64,000 nt of DNA. Source: Dromiciops gliroides (Eukaryota; Chordata; Mammalia; Microbiotheria; Microbiotheriidae). How positions within the stretch are numbered: position 1 is the stretch's first letter; each line of letters starts with the position of its first letter. Location of the stretch: NCBI RefSeq assembly GCF_019393635.1, contig NC_057862.1, forward strand, positions 480,938,669-481,002,668, in the 5' to 3' direction. Of this stretch, positions 55,324 to 64,000 are shown one piece after another. The notes beneath the pieces were generated by a model. That model was not told the DNA's origin. It searched no databases and worked only from the letters and a program-made list of their open reading frames with translations. A program made the position numbers and the translations under genes.

Positions 55324-55487
55324 CTCTCTATCTCTCTGTCTCTGTCTCTCCCTCCCTCTCTCTCACTCTCCTCAAGAGTATTTTGCTTTTGACTACTGTG
55401 ACACTTAATCTGTCCTTCCTTTTTATCACCCTCTTCTCATATTTCTTATCCCCTTCCCCTCCTATTTTACTATTAAGATATCTTTTT

Positions 55488-55545
55488 ATACATATATATA
55501 CAACCATAGATACATATATGCATATATATATACATACATATATAC

Positions 55546-55578
<33 letters not shown>

Positions 55579-55602
55579 TATATACACACAGAGAGACACA
55601 GA
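55488..55602. repeat. TATA/CATA/CACA compound microsatellite
   Basis: ATATAT, CATATA, then CACACACACACACA and GAGAGACACAGACACA. Confidence 0.95.
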
Positions 55603-55632
55603 CACACATCCCCCTCATTGAACCAATGTTAT

Positions 55633-55772
55633 GGGGGGGGGGTGGAGCAATGAGGGTTAAGTGACTTGCCCAGGGTCACACAGCTAGTGTCAAGTGTCTG
55701 AGGTCAAATTTGAGCTCAGGTCCTCCTGAATCCAGGGCTGGTGCTTTATCCACTGCACCACCTAGCTGCCCC
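55633..55772 (-). repeat. tRNA-derived marsupial SINE (WSINE1/SINE1-like)
   Basis: Antisense B-type copy: G-run, GGAGCAATGAGGGTTAAGTG, CACCTAGCTGCCCC. Flanks CATTGAACCAAT. It lacks the AGTAAGTGT segment after CACAGCTAG, like 39858-40002. Confidence 0.95.
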
Positions 55773-57500
55773 ACATTGAACCAATTTTGACAATATTGAG
55801 GTTCAAGCACTGCCTGCCACCTCCCCACAGCAACCCATTTTCCCCTCTGATATAAAACTTTTTCATTGTAGACCAGTTTTATACATGGAAGATTTCCCCA
55901 TTTAACCACTTCTTTCTCCCCTCTCCCAGTGAATCCCTCTTTCTCATCCCTACATTTTTGGAGATATCTTCTCAACATAATTGATTCACACCAATGTCCT
56001 TTTTGTAAATAGATTCTAAATAATAATGAAGCTATACACACTGACATTATATAGATATGAAGATATATGTACATATACATTTATATATACATATCTATAT
56101 CTACATGTACCATATGTAACAAATATCAATTTCATTAAATATCAATTTTCCCCTTGATGGGGGAAAATTATACTCATTTTTAGTGGATAGCTTATTCTTA
56201 GTTGGAATCCTAGCTCATTTTCCTTTAGAAACATCATATTCCAAGTCCTCTGCTCCATTTACATGGAAGTCGTTAATTTCTGTGTGATCCTAATTATGGC
56301 TCCACAGTATTGTTTTTGTCTGGATGCTTACAGTATTTTCTCCTTGACTTGGGAGCTATGGAATTTGACTCCAATAATTCTGGGAGTTTTCATTTTGGTA
56401 TCTCTTTCAGAAGGTGATTGTTATCTCCATTTAATGTCTATTTTACCCTCTACATCTATAAATGCAATTTTCCATGATAATTTTTTGAAATAGGAGGTCC
56501 TGTCTCCATGTAAAATTAAGGCCTTAATTCTTAAATTTTCTCTTCTCAATTTATTTTTCTGTTCAGTTTTTTTTTCTGATAAGCTATTTCACATTTCCTT
56601 CTTTTTTCCATTTTTTGACATTGTTTCATTTTTCATGAAGTCTCATGGAATCATTAGTTTTCACTTACCCAATTCTAATTTTTAAGTAATTATTTGCTTC
56701 AGTGATCTTGTTATACCTCTTTTTTCCATTTGACCAATTTTGCTTTTAAAAAGTTATTTTATTATGGAATTTTCGTGCTATTTTGATTATGAGTTCAATT
56801 CAATTTTAAGGTATTATTTTCATCAATAATTTTGTTCCTCTTTTTTTCAAGCTGTTAATTATCTTTTCAAAATTGTCTTACATCACTCTCATTTCTTTTC
56901 CCAAACTTTCCTCTAATACTCTTAGCTCTTTCTTTTAGGTTTCCAGAAATTCTTGTTGATCCTGGGCTCAATTATCATTTTTCTTTGTTTCTTTGCTTGT
57001 AATTTTCACCTTAGTATCTTTTTTTTTTTTCTGATTTTATATCTTGGTGTTCCCTACACTTTTATAGATTTTTATGGTCAAGGTCTTTGGTTGTTTCTGT
57101 TTACTCATTTTTCCAGACTACTTCTTGAATTTGAACTATATGTTAAAGCTGAGAGGTGGGGAGGTGCTGTGCCAAGCATTAAGCTTTTTTGTGCAACTAT
57201 TTTCAGAACTAGCTCTGTAAGTCTGCAAGTTTTTTGTTGCTTTCCAAGTGTTGTAATCCAGGGAGAAGAAGGTCATTGCTCTCCTGGTCTGCACTATGGT
57301 GTAGAAAGGGCCACTGATATCCTATAGCTACAAGTTCTAGTGTTCCTCTCTCTCCTGAAACTATACCCCAGAACTATGTATGGGCAATAAAATTGAAAGT
57401 CAATACCAGCTGCACCCAGTGCCAACAAATTTTCTTCTGTAATCTCTTTCTGACTAGTTTTCCTATTCCCTTATCATCTCTAGGTTCACCAATAATCATT

Positions 57501-59193
57501 TTAAATAAATGTGATGCATAATTATTCTTGGAAAGTGAATTATAATGGCTTAATATCTATCTTAAGCCCAGTGAGAGTATCTAGGTATGAGTCAATGGGA
57601 ACTTCTCTGCTCCTAGCAACAAAGGCGGAAAAGAGAAGAAAGAAAAACAATATGTTTTAGAGTCTCTTCTCTGCCCATCAGAAAAAAAAAATCTCATCTA
57701 TCTACTTCTGCTCAATAATAAGTTGAGGCCATCCTCCTACACCCTTGATCCAGGTTCCACAATGTTTCACAGAGAAAGCTGGGAGAGAGAACAAAGTCAA
57801 GATGCTCTTTCCTTATAACTGATTGGAAAGGGACAATGGGAACAGTCAAGAGCAAAGCCTCTAGAAGAGCTTTCTAAAGACCTACCTACTACTAAAGGTT
57901 GAAGAATGTCATATATACTTAGAAATGCTATTTTTGGTACATTCTAAAGTTTTTTTTTCACTGTTCTAACCTATTAACCTACCCTTTCAACCCTCCTTCC
58001 TCCCCCCCACCCCCAAAATCAATATTAACTCTTCTGGCAATAGAATCAGTTAAAGTACCTACCTCCTTTGTGAGTTGAAAATAGAATTTAACAGGATAAA
58101 CTGAAGCCTTCAGCAAGTTTTACAATTTTTATGGATTCCTGTTCTCACAGAGGTAAAACACCATATTTTTAACACCAATAGTCTGCTAATTTGGCTTAAG
58201 ATGGGGGTAAGCATGGTGTAGAGAAGATTCTTCTTCCTCTCATAAGAAGTCTGAGAGAGCACAAGATTTCAAATAGCCTTGGAAAATATAGATACACAAA
58301 AGAGTTACTCCTTTTAAGTGTACCAAAGTGTTCATATAACATTCCCTTGTGAGACAAAAGGAGGTACCCGGGGCCATGTCCTATTTCAAGAGTATAGAAG
58401 TTCCATACCTTCTTTGTAGGGCCAAATTATTTTTAATTATACAGGGATCAGGTTGCAAATGTCATTTTGACACTGAAATAAATTGTTATGAAATGAAAAG
58501 ACATAGAGAATAATTAATAGACCTGTATATTTGTGTGTTTGTGGTAGGGGTTATCAGAAAAAAGTTGAACCTTTAATTTCTGTGGAATATTCCAAAGCAT
58601 TTCATCTAAGGAAAAAGTGAAAAAAAATAAGATTGCTCTGCTACTAAGTCAAAGTTTGATAATCACTGGAATGTATAACCTTGAGGAAAAGTAAAAGAGA
58701 AACTCTGAATGACTGTAGAAAATGATAATTCCCACTGAGATGCTGATTGGACAACAGATGAATGCCTCTTCTAGAGGGTGTTAAGGGAGTGCTATTACGG
58801 AAGAATGCAGGAGGTATAAACAAGTCATTTAAGATATATTTAACGCAATACTTCTTTTCAATTAAAAATACTTTATTATACATTAAATAATCATCAGTAA
58901 AGGAAATATCCCAGCAACTAAAATAAAAATGTTATCAGGCACTCCCAACAGCATGTTAATAAAAAGTAGATTATAATGAATTTAGCTGTTATAACATCAT
59001 ACTTGCTTGTGTCTATGCCCCTTCCAAACTCTTTTTCTTCTGAGCGTATTACATTAATCTTTGGTACAATTATTTTCTATAATTTTAATGCGTTATGTTG
59101 TCCTGAGTCTCCTCTTTCTTCATCTCTCTATATGTCCCCCAAAGTTCCATTAAGGGGAAAATTCTACATTTGTTTTGTATTAAGAAAATATAA
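57501..59193. other. Unassigned, apparently unique DNA
   Basis: The longest stretch without a recognisable repeat. No open frame with protein-like content, no CpG island, no clear splice-bounded exon. Poly-C near 58004-58013. Confidence 0.5.
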
Positions 59194-59329
59194 GGGGCGG
59201 CTAGGTGGTGCAGTGGATAAAGCACCAGCCCTGGATTCAGGAGGACCTGAGTTCAAATCCGGCCTCAGACACTTGACACTTACTAGCTGTGTGACCCTGG
59301 GCAAGTCACTTAACCCCAATTGCCTCACC

Positions 59330-59346
<17 letters not shown>
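59194..59346 (+). repeat. tRNA-derived marsupial SINE (WSINE1/SINE1-like), near consensus
   Basis: Sense copy: GGGGCGGCTAGGTGGTGCAG, GAGTTCAAATCCGGCCTCAG, GACACTTGACACTTAC, CAATTGCCTCACC and poly-A. Mixed subtype: B-type middle with A-type end. Its poly-A runs directly into a TA microsatellite. Confidence 0.96.

Positions 59347-59404
<58 letters not shown>
59347..59404. repeat. (TA)n microsatellite on a SINE tail
   Basis: About 29 TA units starting at the end of the SINE poly-A. Confidence 0.98.
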
Positions 59405-59409
<5 letters not shown>

Positions 59410-59999
59410 AAGTGTGATTAAATAGGAGGGGAGCAACCTTGGAGGTAATATGTCCCATTTCAATAAACATTTGGAAATATTATGTCTATGGAAAAATCAC
59501 TCAATATCTTAGTGTCTCAGATAAAGTTTTAAAACTATAATGTAAACATTAGGTGCAGATCTGTAACTGTAGAGGAAGTTTCTGCCTTAAGAGTCTTTTT
59601 TACTAATTTAAAACATCATCAGTATTGAACTCCTGTTCCCTAAACACACATACAAATTGATTTAATTATTTGAAAGTATGTATGGCAAACAGTCAAGCAG
59701 CACCAATGAAAGAATATAAAATAAATGCATCACTTCTAAACTCGCCACCATGCTACTAATTTATGTTATGCCTTGATTGACTAGACCTTCCTCAGCTTCC
59801 TTTCTGTTTTATTTGGAAAGCTGGAGGGCAGAGTATCAAACATCTCCCATAGCCATCCTTAAGGAAGACAGAAAATGGACTCTCAGATCACTCCAATCTA
59901 CATCTGCTGCTGTACCTAAGATCTCTCCCACGTCCAACCAGGTAACTCCTGATGTCTGTTCCTCCCACTTCTTTTCCTGGGTCCTTGTCTATCTTTTCT
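59405..59999. other. Unassigned DNA
   Basis: No gene or named repeat. The frame at 59777-60016 has no recognised domain. Confidence 0.5.
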
Positions 60000-60118
60000 C
60001 TCCTTATAGATTTTGAGTTCCTTGAATACAGGGACTGTCTTTCTTTTTATTAATTGTAATCCTAAAACTTTGCACACCTATCATATAGTAAGCATTTCGT
60101 TAATGTTTAATTGATTGA
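60000..60118 (+). repeat. L2 LINE 3' end
   Basis: TAGATTTTGAGTTCCTTGAA, TACAGGGACTGTCTTTC, ATCATATAGTAAGCATTTCG, TTAATGTTTAATTGATTGAA. Confidence 0.72.
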
Positions 60119-61257
60119 ATTAGATTAAATATTATTTTAAAGGGTCTTTTATCAGGGAGAAGCTTAGAATAATTAAATATACTTGGTAATTTTTCAATAG
60201 CTTTCATCACTTCTGCTTCAACTATTCCCTTTGCACTCTGGTTCTAACACATCTTGATGGTTTTCAGTCATGATTTCTTGACAGTGGTATCCATTTTAAA
60301 ATAGATAATATTTTCTGGTAGATAAATCTTAGATTATCACTCATTGACTTGTTCTTAAGTCATTTGATTTGATAGATAATACCTTTGATTTTCTAATATA
60401 TTTTCAGTCTGTTGACTCTGTTCTAGTATTTCTTGTTTATTTCAGTCATTGATCTCTGTCTTTTCCAATCTAACTTTCAAGGAATCTATTATATCAGTAA
60501 CAGTTTGAAACTCTTATACCAAACTGTTCATTTTCGTTTCAATTTTTAATGTTAGGCCTCTAATTCTCTTCTTTATTCTTTCCCCTAGATCTTTCAGTTC
60601 ACTTATATGATTATTATTTGTTATTACTTAATTTCTTCCAGAAATTCCACAAGAGATTATACCAAATCTATATTTTTGAGGTTTTTTGTTTCTGTAGTAT
60701 GATGTGGATTTATTATATACTAGGTTTGTGTTGTGAGCATCCTTGGCATACAAACACACAGACACACCTGCACATATAGGTGTGCATGTACACACATGTA
60801 TGAGTAGGGCATTTAAACTGATATGCACATACATATAAATATATTTTGCATAACTATGCCATATATGTGAAGAAACAGACAGACGGACAGACAGACAGAC
60901 AGACAGGAGGAGGAGGTAGTTTTTTCTTGTCTAGGTTATGAACACTTTGGGTAGGCATAATGAGGTTTCCTTTATTACATATATGTGTGTGTGTGTGTGT
61001 ATGTATGTGTATGTATATACACATATATACATCCATATATGTATAGTTAGATATGTTTGTATGCATATATGTAAAGATATGAAATGGAGTCTAATTAAAA
61101 TGTAAGACTTATTGAAAGAATTAATAAGGACAATAACCTAAAAGTAAAAAAAATAACAAAAAGGAAGCTGATGCCTTAGCCCAGTGTCCAGTAAAGACTT
61201 AGAAAGTTTATGTTGCCCACCTTCAAGTTATGTAACAACTAATGCTACAGAGGGTAT
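60119..61257. other. Unassigned DNA with L1-like and simple repeats
   Basis: 60330-60660 has a T-rich style similar to reversed L1 coding sequence (CAGTTTGAAACTCTTATACC) but is too weak to call. Simple repeats: CAGA units (60878-60904) and TG/TATG runs (60984-61075). No gene. Confidence 0.4.
60878..60904. repeat. (CAGA)n microsatellite
   Basis: About six CAGA/CGGA units. Confidence 0.95.
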
Positions 61258-61684
61258 TGTAATGATTGGAATGACACCACCTACTGGAGACTTACTGTAG
61301 AAAAGCTCTGCCATGAGGAGAAGGCCTCTGAGGGCAAGCCATGTTGTCAAGGTCCTTAGTGTCAGGAAGTGACGTTTGCTTCTGGGTACTGTCTATGAAG
61401 GCTACGAGCAAATCAACTTGAGGAGCCTCCCATTTCTTGGAGGAGGACATGAAGTAGGAAGCGAATGCAGGCAGAGGGGTTCACTCTCTTTTGGTTCTTG
61501 ACCTCACCATGGTGAGTCGGATTGCTAGGATTTCTTAGAAATAGTTAAATTTTTACCTTTCTCTCTGATCCTAATGCTCTGTAATACATATTTAAACACT
61601 TAAATACTCTTGCTAAAGCTTATAATTTATTGGTGACCACTCATTAGATTTTAGATTGTATAGCTAGAATTTTAGCCCCTTTCA
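61258..61684 (+). mobile_element. Solo LTR, group 1
   Basis: Starts TGTAATGATTGGAATGACAC and ends GCCCCTTTCA, with a perfect 4-base duplication GTAT (61254-61257, 61685-61688). It is the reverse of 35102 and 48322: CCTACTGGAGACTTACTGTA, GAAGTGACGTTTGCTTC, GCTAAAGCTTATAATTTATT, GGTGACCACTCATTAGATTT. 427 bases; no internal region. Confidence 0.9.
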
Positions 61685-61688
61685 GTAT

Positions 61689-61984
61689 GGAGGCAGGGTA
61701 GAAGACAATGGTTTTATGTAGAACAGCAGGCTACAAAGAGCTAGTTAACCTCCATAAAATCACAGTCATCATACTGAATATTAAAGAAACATTGGAAGAA
61801 ACAAATTGTTCCAATTGGCCCAGTGGAGCATAGAGAAATCCATACCATCATAAATGGCTTTTGTATTGTAGGTTAGGGTATATACCACCTAAAACTTTTT
61901 ATCCAACAGCTCTGCTCCTCCCAACCAATTCCAGCCTCTTATGGGTAGAGCCACTAGATCAGATGGTAGGCATGGTCTTTCCAT
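61689..61984. other. Unassigned DNA
   Basis: No gene; may include badly decayed 5' L1 sequence leading into the next feature. Confidence 0.4.
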
Positions 61985-63345
61985 AGGTTCTACCTAAAAA
62001 TTATTTTATAGAACTAGAAAAAAATAATAAAAAAATTCATCTGAAAGTACAAAATGTCAAGAACATCAAGGGAACTAATGAAAAACGAATGCACAGGAAG
62101 GTGGGTGAGCTGTACCAAATCTGAAGCTATACTATAAATTGGCAGTCATCAAAACTATTTGGCACTGGCTAAGAAATAGAGTGGTGGATCAGTGGAATAT
62201 GTAGGTACAAGAAACAAAGTTATAAATTACTATATTAGTCTATTGTTTGATAAACCCAAAGACTCCAGATTCTGGGATAAGAACTCATTATTTAAGAAAA
62301 ACTCTGGGAAAACTGGAAAGTTCTATGGCAGAAACTAGGCATACACCAATGTTTTCCACCATACACCAAAATAAGGTCAAAATATGTACATGATTTATAC
62401 ATAAAGGGTGATATCATAGGTAAATTAGGAGAGGAAGGCATAATTTACCTTTCAGATCTATGGAGATAAGAAGAACTTATGACCAAACAAGAGATAGAGA
62501 ATATTATGAAATGAAAGATGTATGATTTTGGTTACATTAAATTAAAAGGTTTTTGTACAAACAGAAGTAATGCAGCCAAGATAATAAGGAATGCAGGAAG
62601 CTGGAAAACAAATTTTACAACTTGTGTTTCTGATAAAGGCATCATTTCTAAAATATATAGGGAAGTAAATCAAATTTATAAGAATACTAGTCATTCCCCA
62701 ATTAAGAAATGATCAAAGGTTATGAACAGGCAGTGTTCAGATGAAGAAATCAAAGCTATCTATTGCCATGTGAAAAAAAAATGCTCTAAATCACTCTTGA
62801 GTAGAAAAATTCAAATTCAAACAACTCTGATGTACCACCTCACACCTATCAGATTGGCTAATATGAAAAAAAAGGAAAATAATAAATGTTGGAGAAGATG
62901 TGGAAAAAATTGAAACACTAATGCACTGTTGGTGGAGTTGTGAACTGATCCACCCATTCTGCAAAGCAATTTGAAACTATGCCCAAAGGTCTATGGGGCT
63001 CTGCATACCCTTTAACACAGTATGGCAGTTTGCTTTGTGGTGGCAAAGAATTGGAAATAAAGGGGATGCTAATTAATTGGGAAAAGACTGAAGTTATGGT
63101 ATATGAATGTGATGGAATACTATTGTGTTATAAAAAAAATGTTAGCAGGAATATTTAAAAAAAAACCTGGAAAGATTTAAGTAGACTGATGCTGAGTGAA
63201 GTGAGCAGAACCAGGAGAACATTTTGCACAGTAAGATCAACATTGTGTAATGATGAATTATGATAGACTTGGCTCTTCTCAGCAATATGATATTCCAAAA
63301 CAATTCCAAAGGACTCATTATGGAAAATGTTCTTCACATCTTGGC
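61985..63345 (+). mobile_element. L1 LINE 3' part
   Basis: 5'-truncated L1: AAAACTATTTGGCACTGGC, TAAGAAATAGAGTGGTGGAT, then protein traces YDFGYIKLKGFCTNRSNAAK, SDKGIISKIYREVNQIYKN, MNRQCSDEEIKAIYCHVKK and [20 protein letters not shown]. Also GGTGGAGTTGTGAACTGATC and GTGAAGTGAGCAGAACCAGG. About 300 bases of the ORF2 C-terminus (the stretch with DPAIPLL and its following part) are missing around 63020. Many stops. Confidence 0.9.
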
Positions 63346-63515
63346 TATCATATTTCCTTCCTCTACCACTTACTAGCTGGTTAATGTTGATTGATTCATT
63401 CAATTATCATATATCAAGTACCTACACTGTTCTAAGCACTGTATTAAGTATTGTAAATACAGAAATATGAATCATCCCTTGGCCTCATAAAATGTGTTCA
63501 CTAAGTATGATAGAA
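63346..63515 (-). repeat. L2 LINE 3' end, antisense
   Basis: TTGATTGATTCATTCAATTA, TATATCAAGTACCTACACTG, TTCTAAGCACTGTATTAAG, then CATCCCTTGGCCTCATAAA. Matching reversed L2 appears to resume after the GA repeat (GAATGAGGTAGCACTTGAAG at about 63640). Confidence 0.6.
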
Positions 63516-63518
63516 AAA

Positions 63519-63524
<6 letters not shown>

Positions 63525-63565
<41 letters not shown>
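63525..63565. repeat. (GA)n microsatellite
   Basis: About 20 GA units. Confidence 0.98.
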
Positions 63566-63568
<3 letters not shown>

Positions 63569-63710
63569 ATTCCCTTAGAGTACATTATCAATTGAAGTGG
63601 GCATATGGGATAGAAGGAGTAGGGAGTTAAAACAAGTTTCCTGAATGAGGTAGCACTTGAAGAAAACTACGAGTTACATGAAGTTCCTTCTAGCTGTAAG
63701 TCTGTTTTTT

Positions 63711-63711
<1 letters not shown>

Positions 63712-63761
<50 letters not shown>
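63712..63761. repeat. (GT)n microsatellite
   Basis: About 25 GT units. Confidence 0.98.
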
Positions 63762-63763
<2 letters not shown>

Positions 63764-64000
63764 TATCTTTGAACCAGGCATATGGGAAGTTCACTGATAT
63801 GTGCAATCATCAAGGAGTTGTCCTACATATTTCCTCAGAGAATGTGATCAAATGATAACCTCTCTAGGATTTTCAGGTTAGAGAGTTGGACTAGGAGACC
63901 CCTAAAGTTTTTAACATCTCTCTATGATACAATAATCCAGTAAATCCATGGTTATGTAGCTCATGTGAATTCTCTGTTAAAATATATATATATATATATA
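63762..64000. other. Unassigned DNA ending in a TA run
   Basis: Weak MIR-like GAGAGTTGGACTAGGAGACC near 63880; the window ends in a TA repeat that continues beyond it. Confidence 0.5.

Larger units (their letters stand above)
53816..57500 (-). mobile_element. L1 LINE, antisense, internally deleted
   Basis: Second antisense L1. 3' UTR at 53825-54230 (GAGTTCTAGCTTCTCTGCC), ORF2 C-terminus in reverse to about 55010 (TTAAGCCATTCCCCATTTGA, TTGTCACCACAAAAAAAG, GAACTACACCAACAATT). At about 55020 it jumps to the more 5' L1 sequence matched by 30830-31100 (TTTCTAAGCCATTCTACTAT, TCCCATTTACATTCATAG). It continues to 57160-57500, which resembles the 5' UTR part at 31680-31830 (TGTAATCTCTTTCTGACTAG). Roughly 3 kb of central ORF2 is missing. 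It carries two SINEs and microsatellites. Confidence 0.78.

Noticed and set aside
54974-55664. Long Ser- or Leu-rich frames around the CTT repeat
   Set aside because: Produced by the CTT trinucleotide repeat within an antisense L1.
57501-59193. Host exon or regulatory element in the longest repeat-free stretch
   Set aside because: I saw no splice-bounded coding frame, CpG island or clear promoter; conservation data would be needed to say more.
310-63403. Roughly one hundred open frames of 60-163 codons
   Set aside because: None has a full-length match to a protein I know, a splice context or coding-like composition. Most fall in SINEs, L1/L2 fragments, the two pseudogenes or microsatellites.

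Overview
The window looks like intergenic nuclear DNA of a marsupial. The main evidence is repeat content. About 17 near-full copies of a tRNA-derived SINE that is abundant in marsupials are spread along it; each has a head like GGGGCAGCTAGGTGGCACAG, an internal GTTCAAATC box and a GGCAAGTCACTTAACC stretch. It also holds MAR1-type SINEs, an RTE-type LINE with a SINE that shares its tail, marsupial-style L1, old MIR and L2 pieces, and CpG-poor AT-rich DNA. An Australian marsupial is my guess from the SINE subtype, but this is weak. I found no intact host gene, no credible multi-exon gene, no functional RNA gene, no CRISPR array and nothing prokaryotic. Almost every open frame comes from a SINE, an L1/L2 fragment or a microsatellite.

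Layout. 0-3 kb: a TPT1 (TCTP) processed pseudogene, split in its 3' UTR by a solo LTR that itself carries two SINEs. 3-11 kb: quiet DNA with MIR, MAR1, L2 and SINE copies. 11.5-12.2 kb: an old L2 coding fragment. 14-16.4 kb: a 5'-truncated, decayed RTE-type LINE. 16.4-18.6 kb: a stack of SINE, RPS9 processed pseudogene and L1 3' end. 18.9-19.5 kb: a solo LTR. 19.8-24.8 kb: L1, L2 and MAR1 pieces. 24.9-28 kb: LTR-rich, with one inverted pair of LTR pieces and a third LTR. 28.1-32.1 kb: a SINE with an RTE-like tail, then L1 in both orientations. 33.1-33.6 kb: an odd CpG-containing block between TA tracts. 34.2-35.5 kb: two related solo LTRs facing opposite ways. 36.8-39.3 kb: an L1 with a SINE and an unexplained 482-base insert. 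39-53 kb: scattered SINE, MIR and L2 copies, microsatellites and another solo LTR. 53.5-57.5 kb: antisense L1. 57.5-64 kb: mostly unique DNA with one SINE, one solo LTR and an L1 3' end.

The story is one of layered retrotransposition. L1-type activity copied two host mRNAs (TPT1, RPS9) and many SINEs, shown by poly-A tails and target-site duplications. Endogenous retroviruses left solo LTRs with 4-base duplications and no recognisable internal regions. I did not find an undescribed functional system. The least explained items are the 33.1-33.6 kb block, the 37.4-37.9 kb insert, and the local abundance of one LTR family. Family names rest on recognition by eye.
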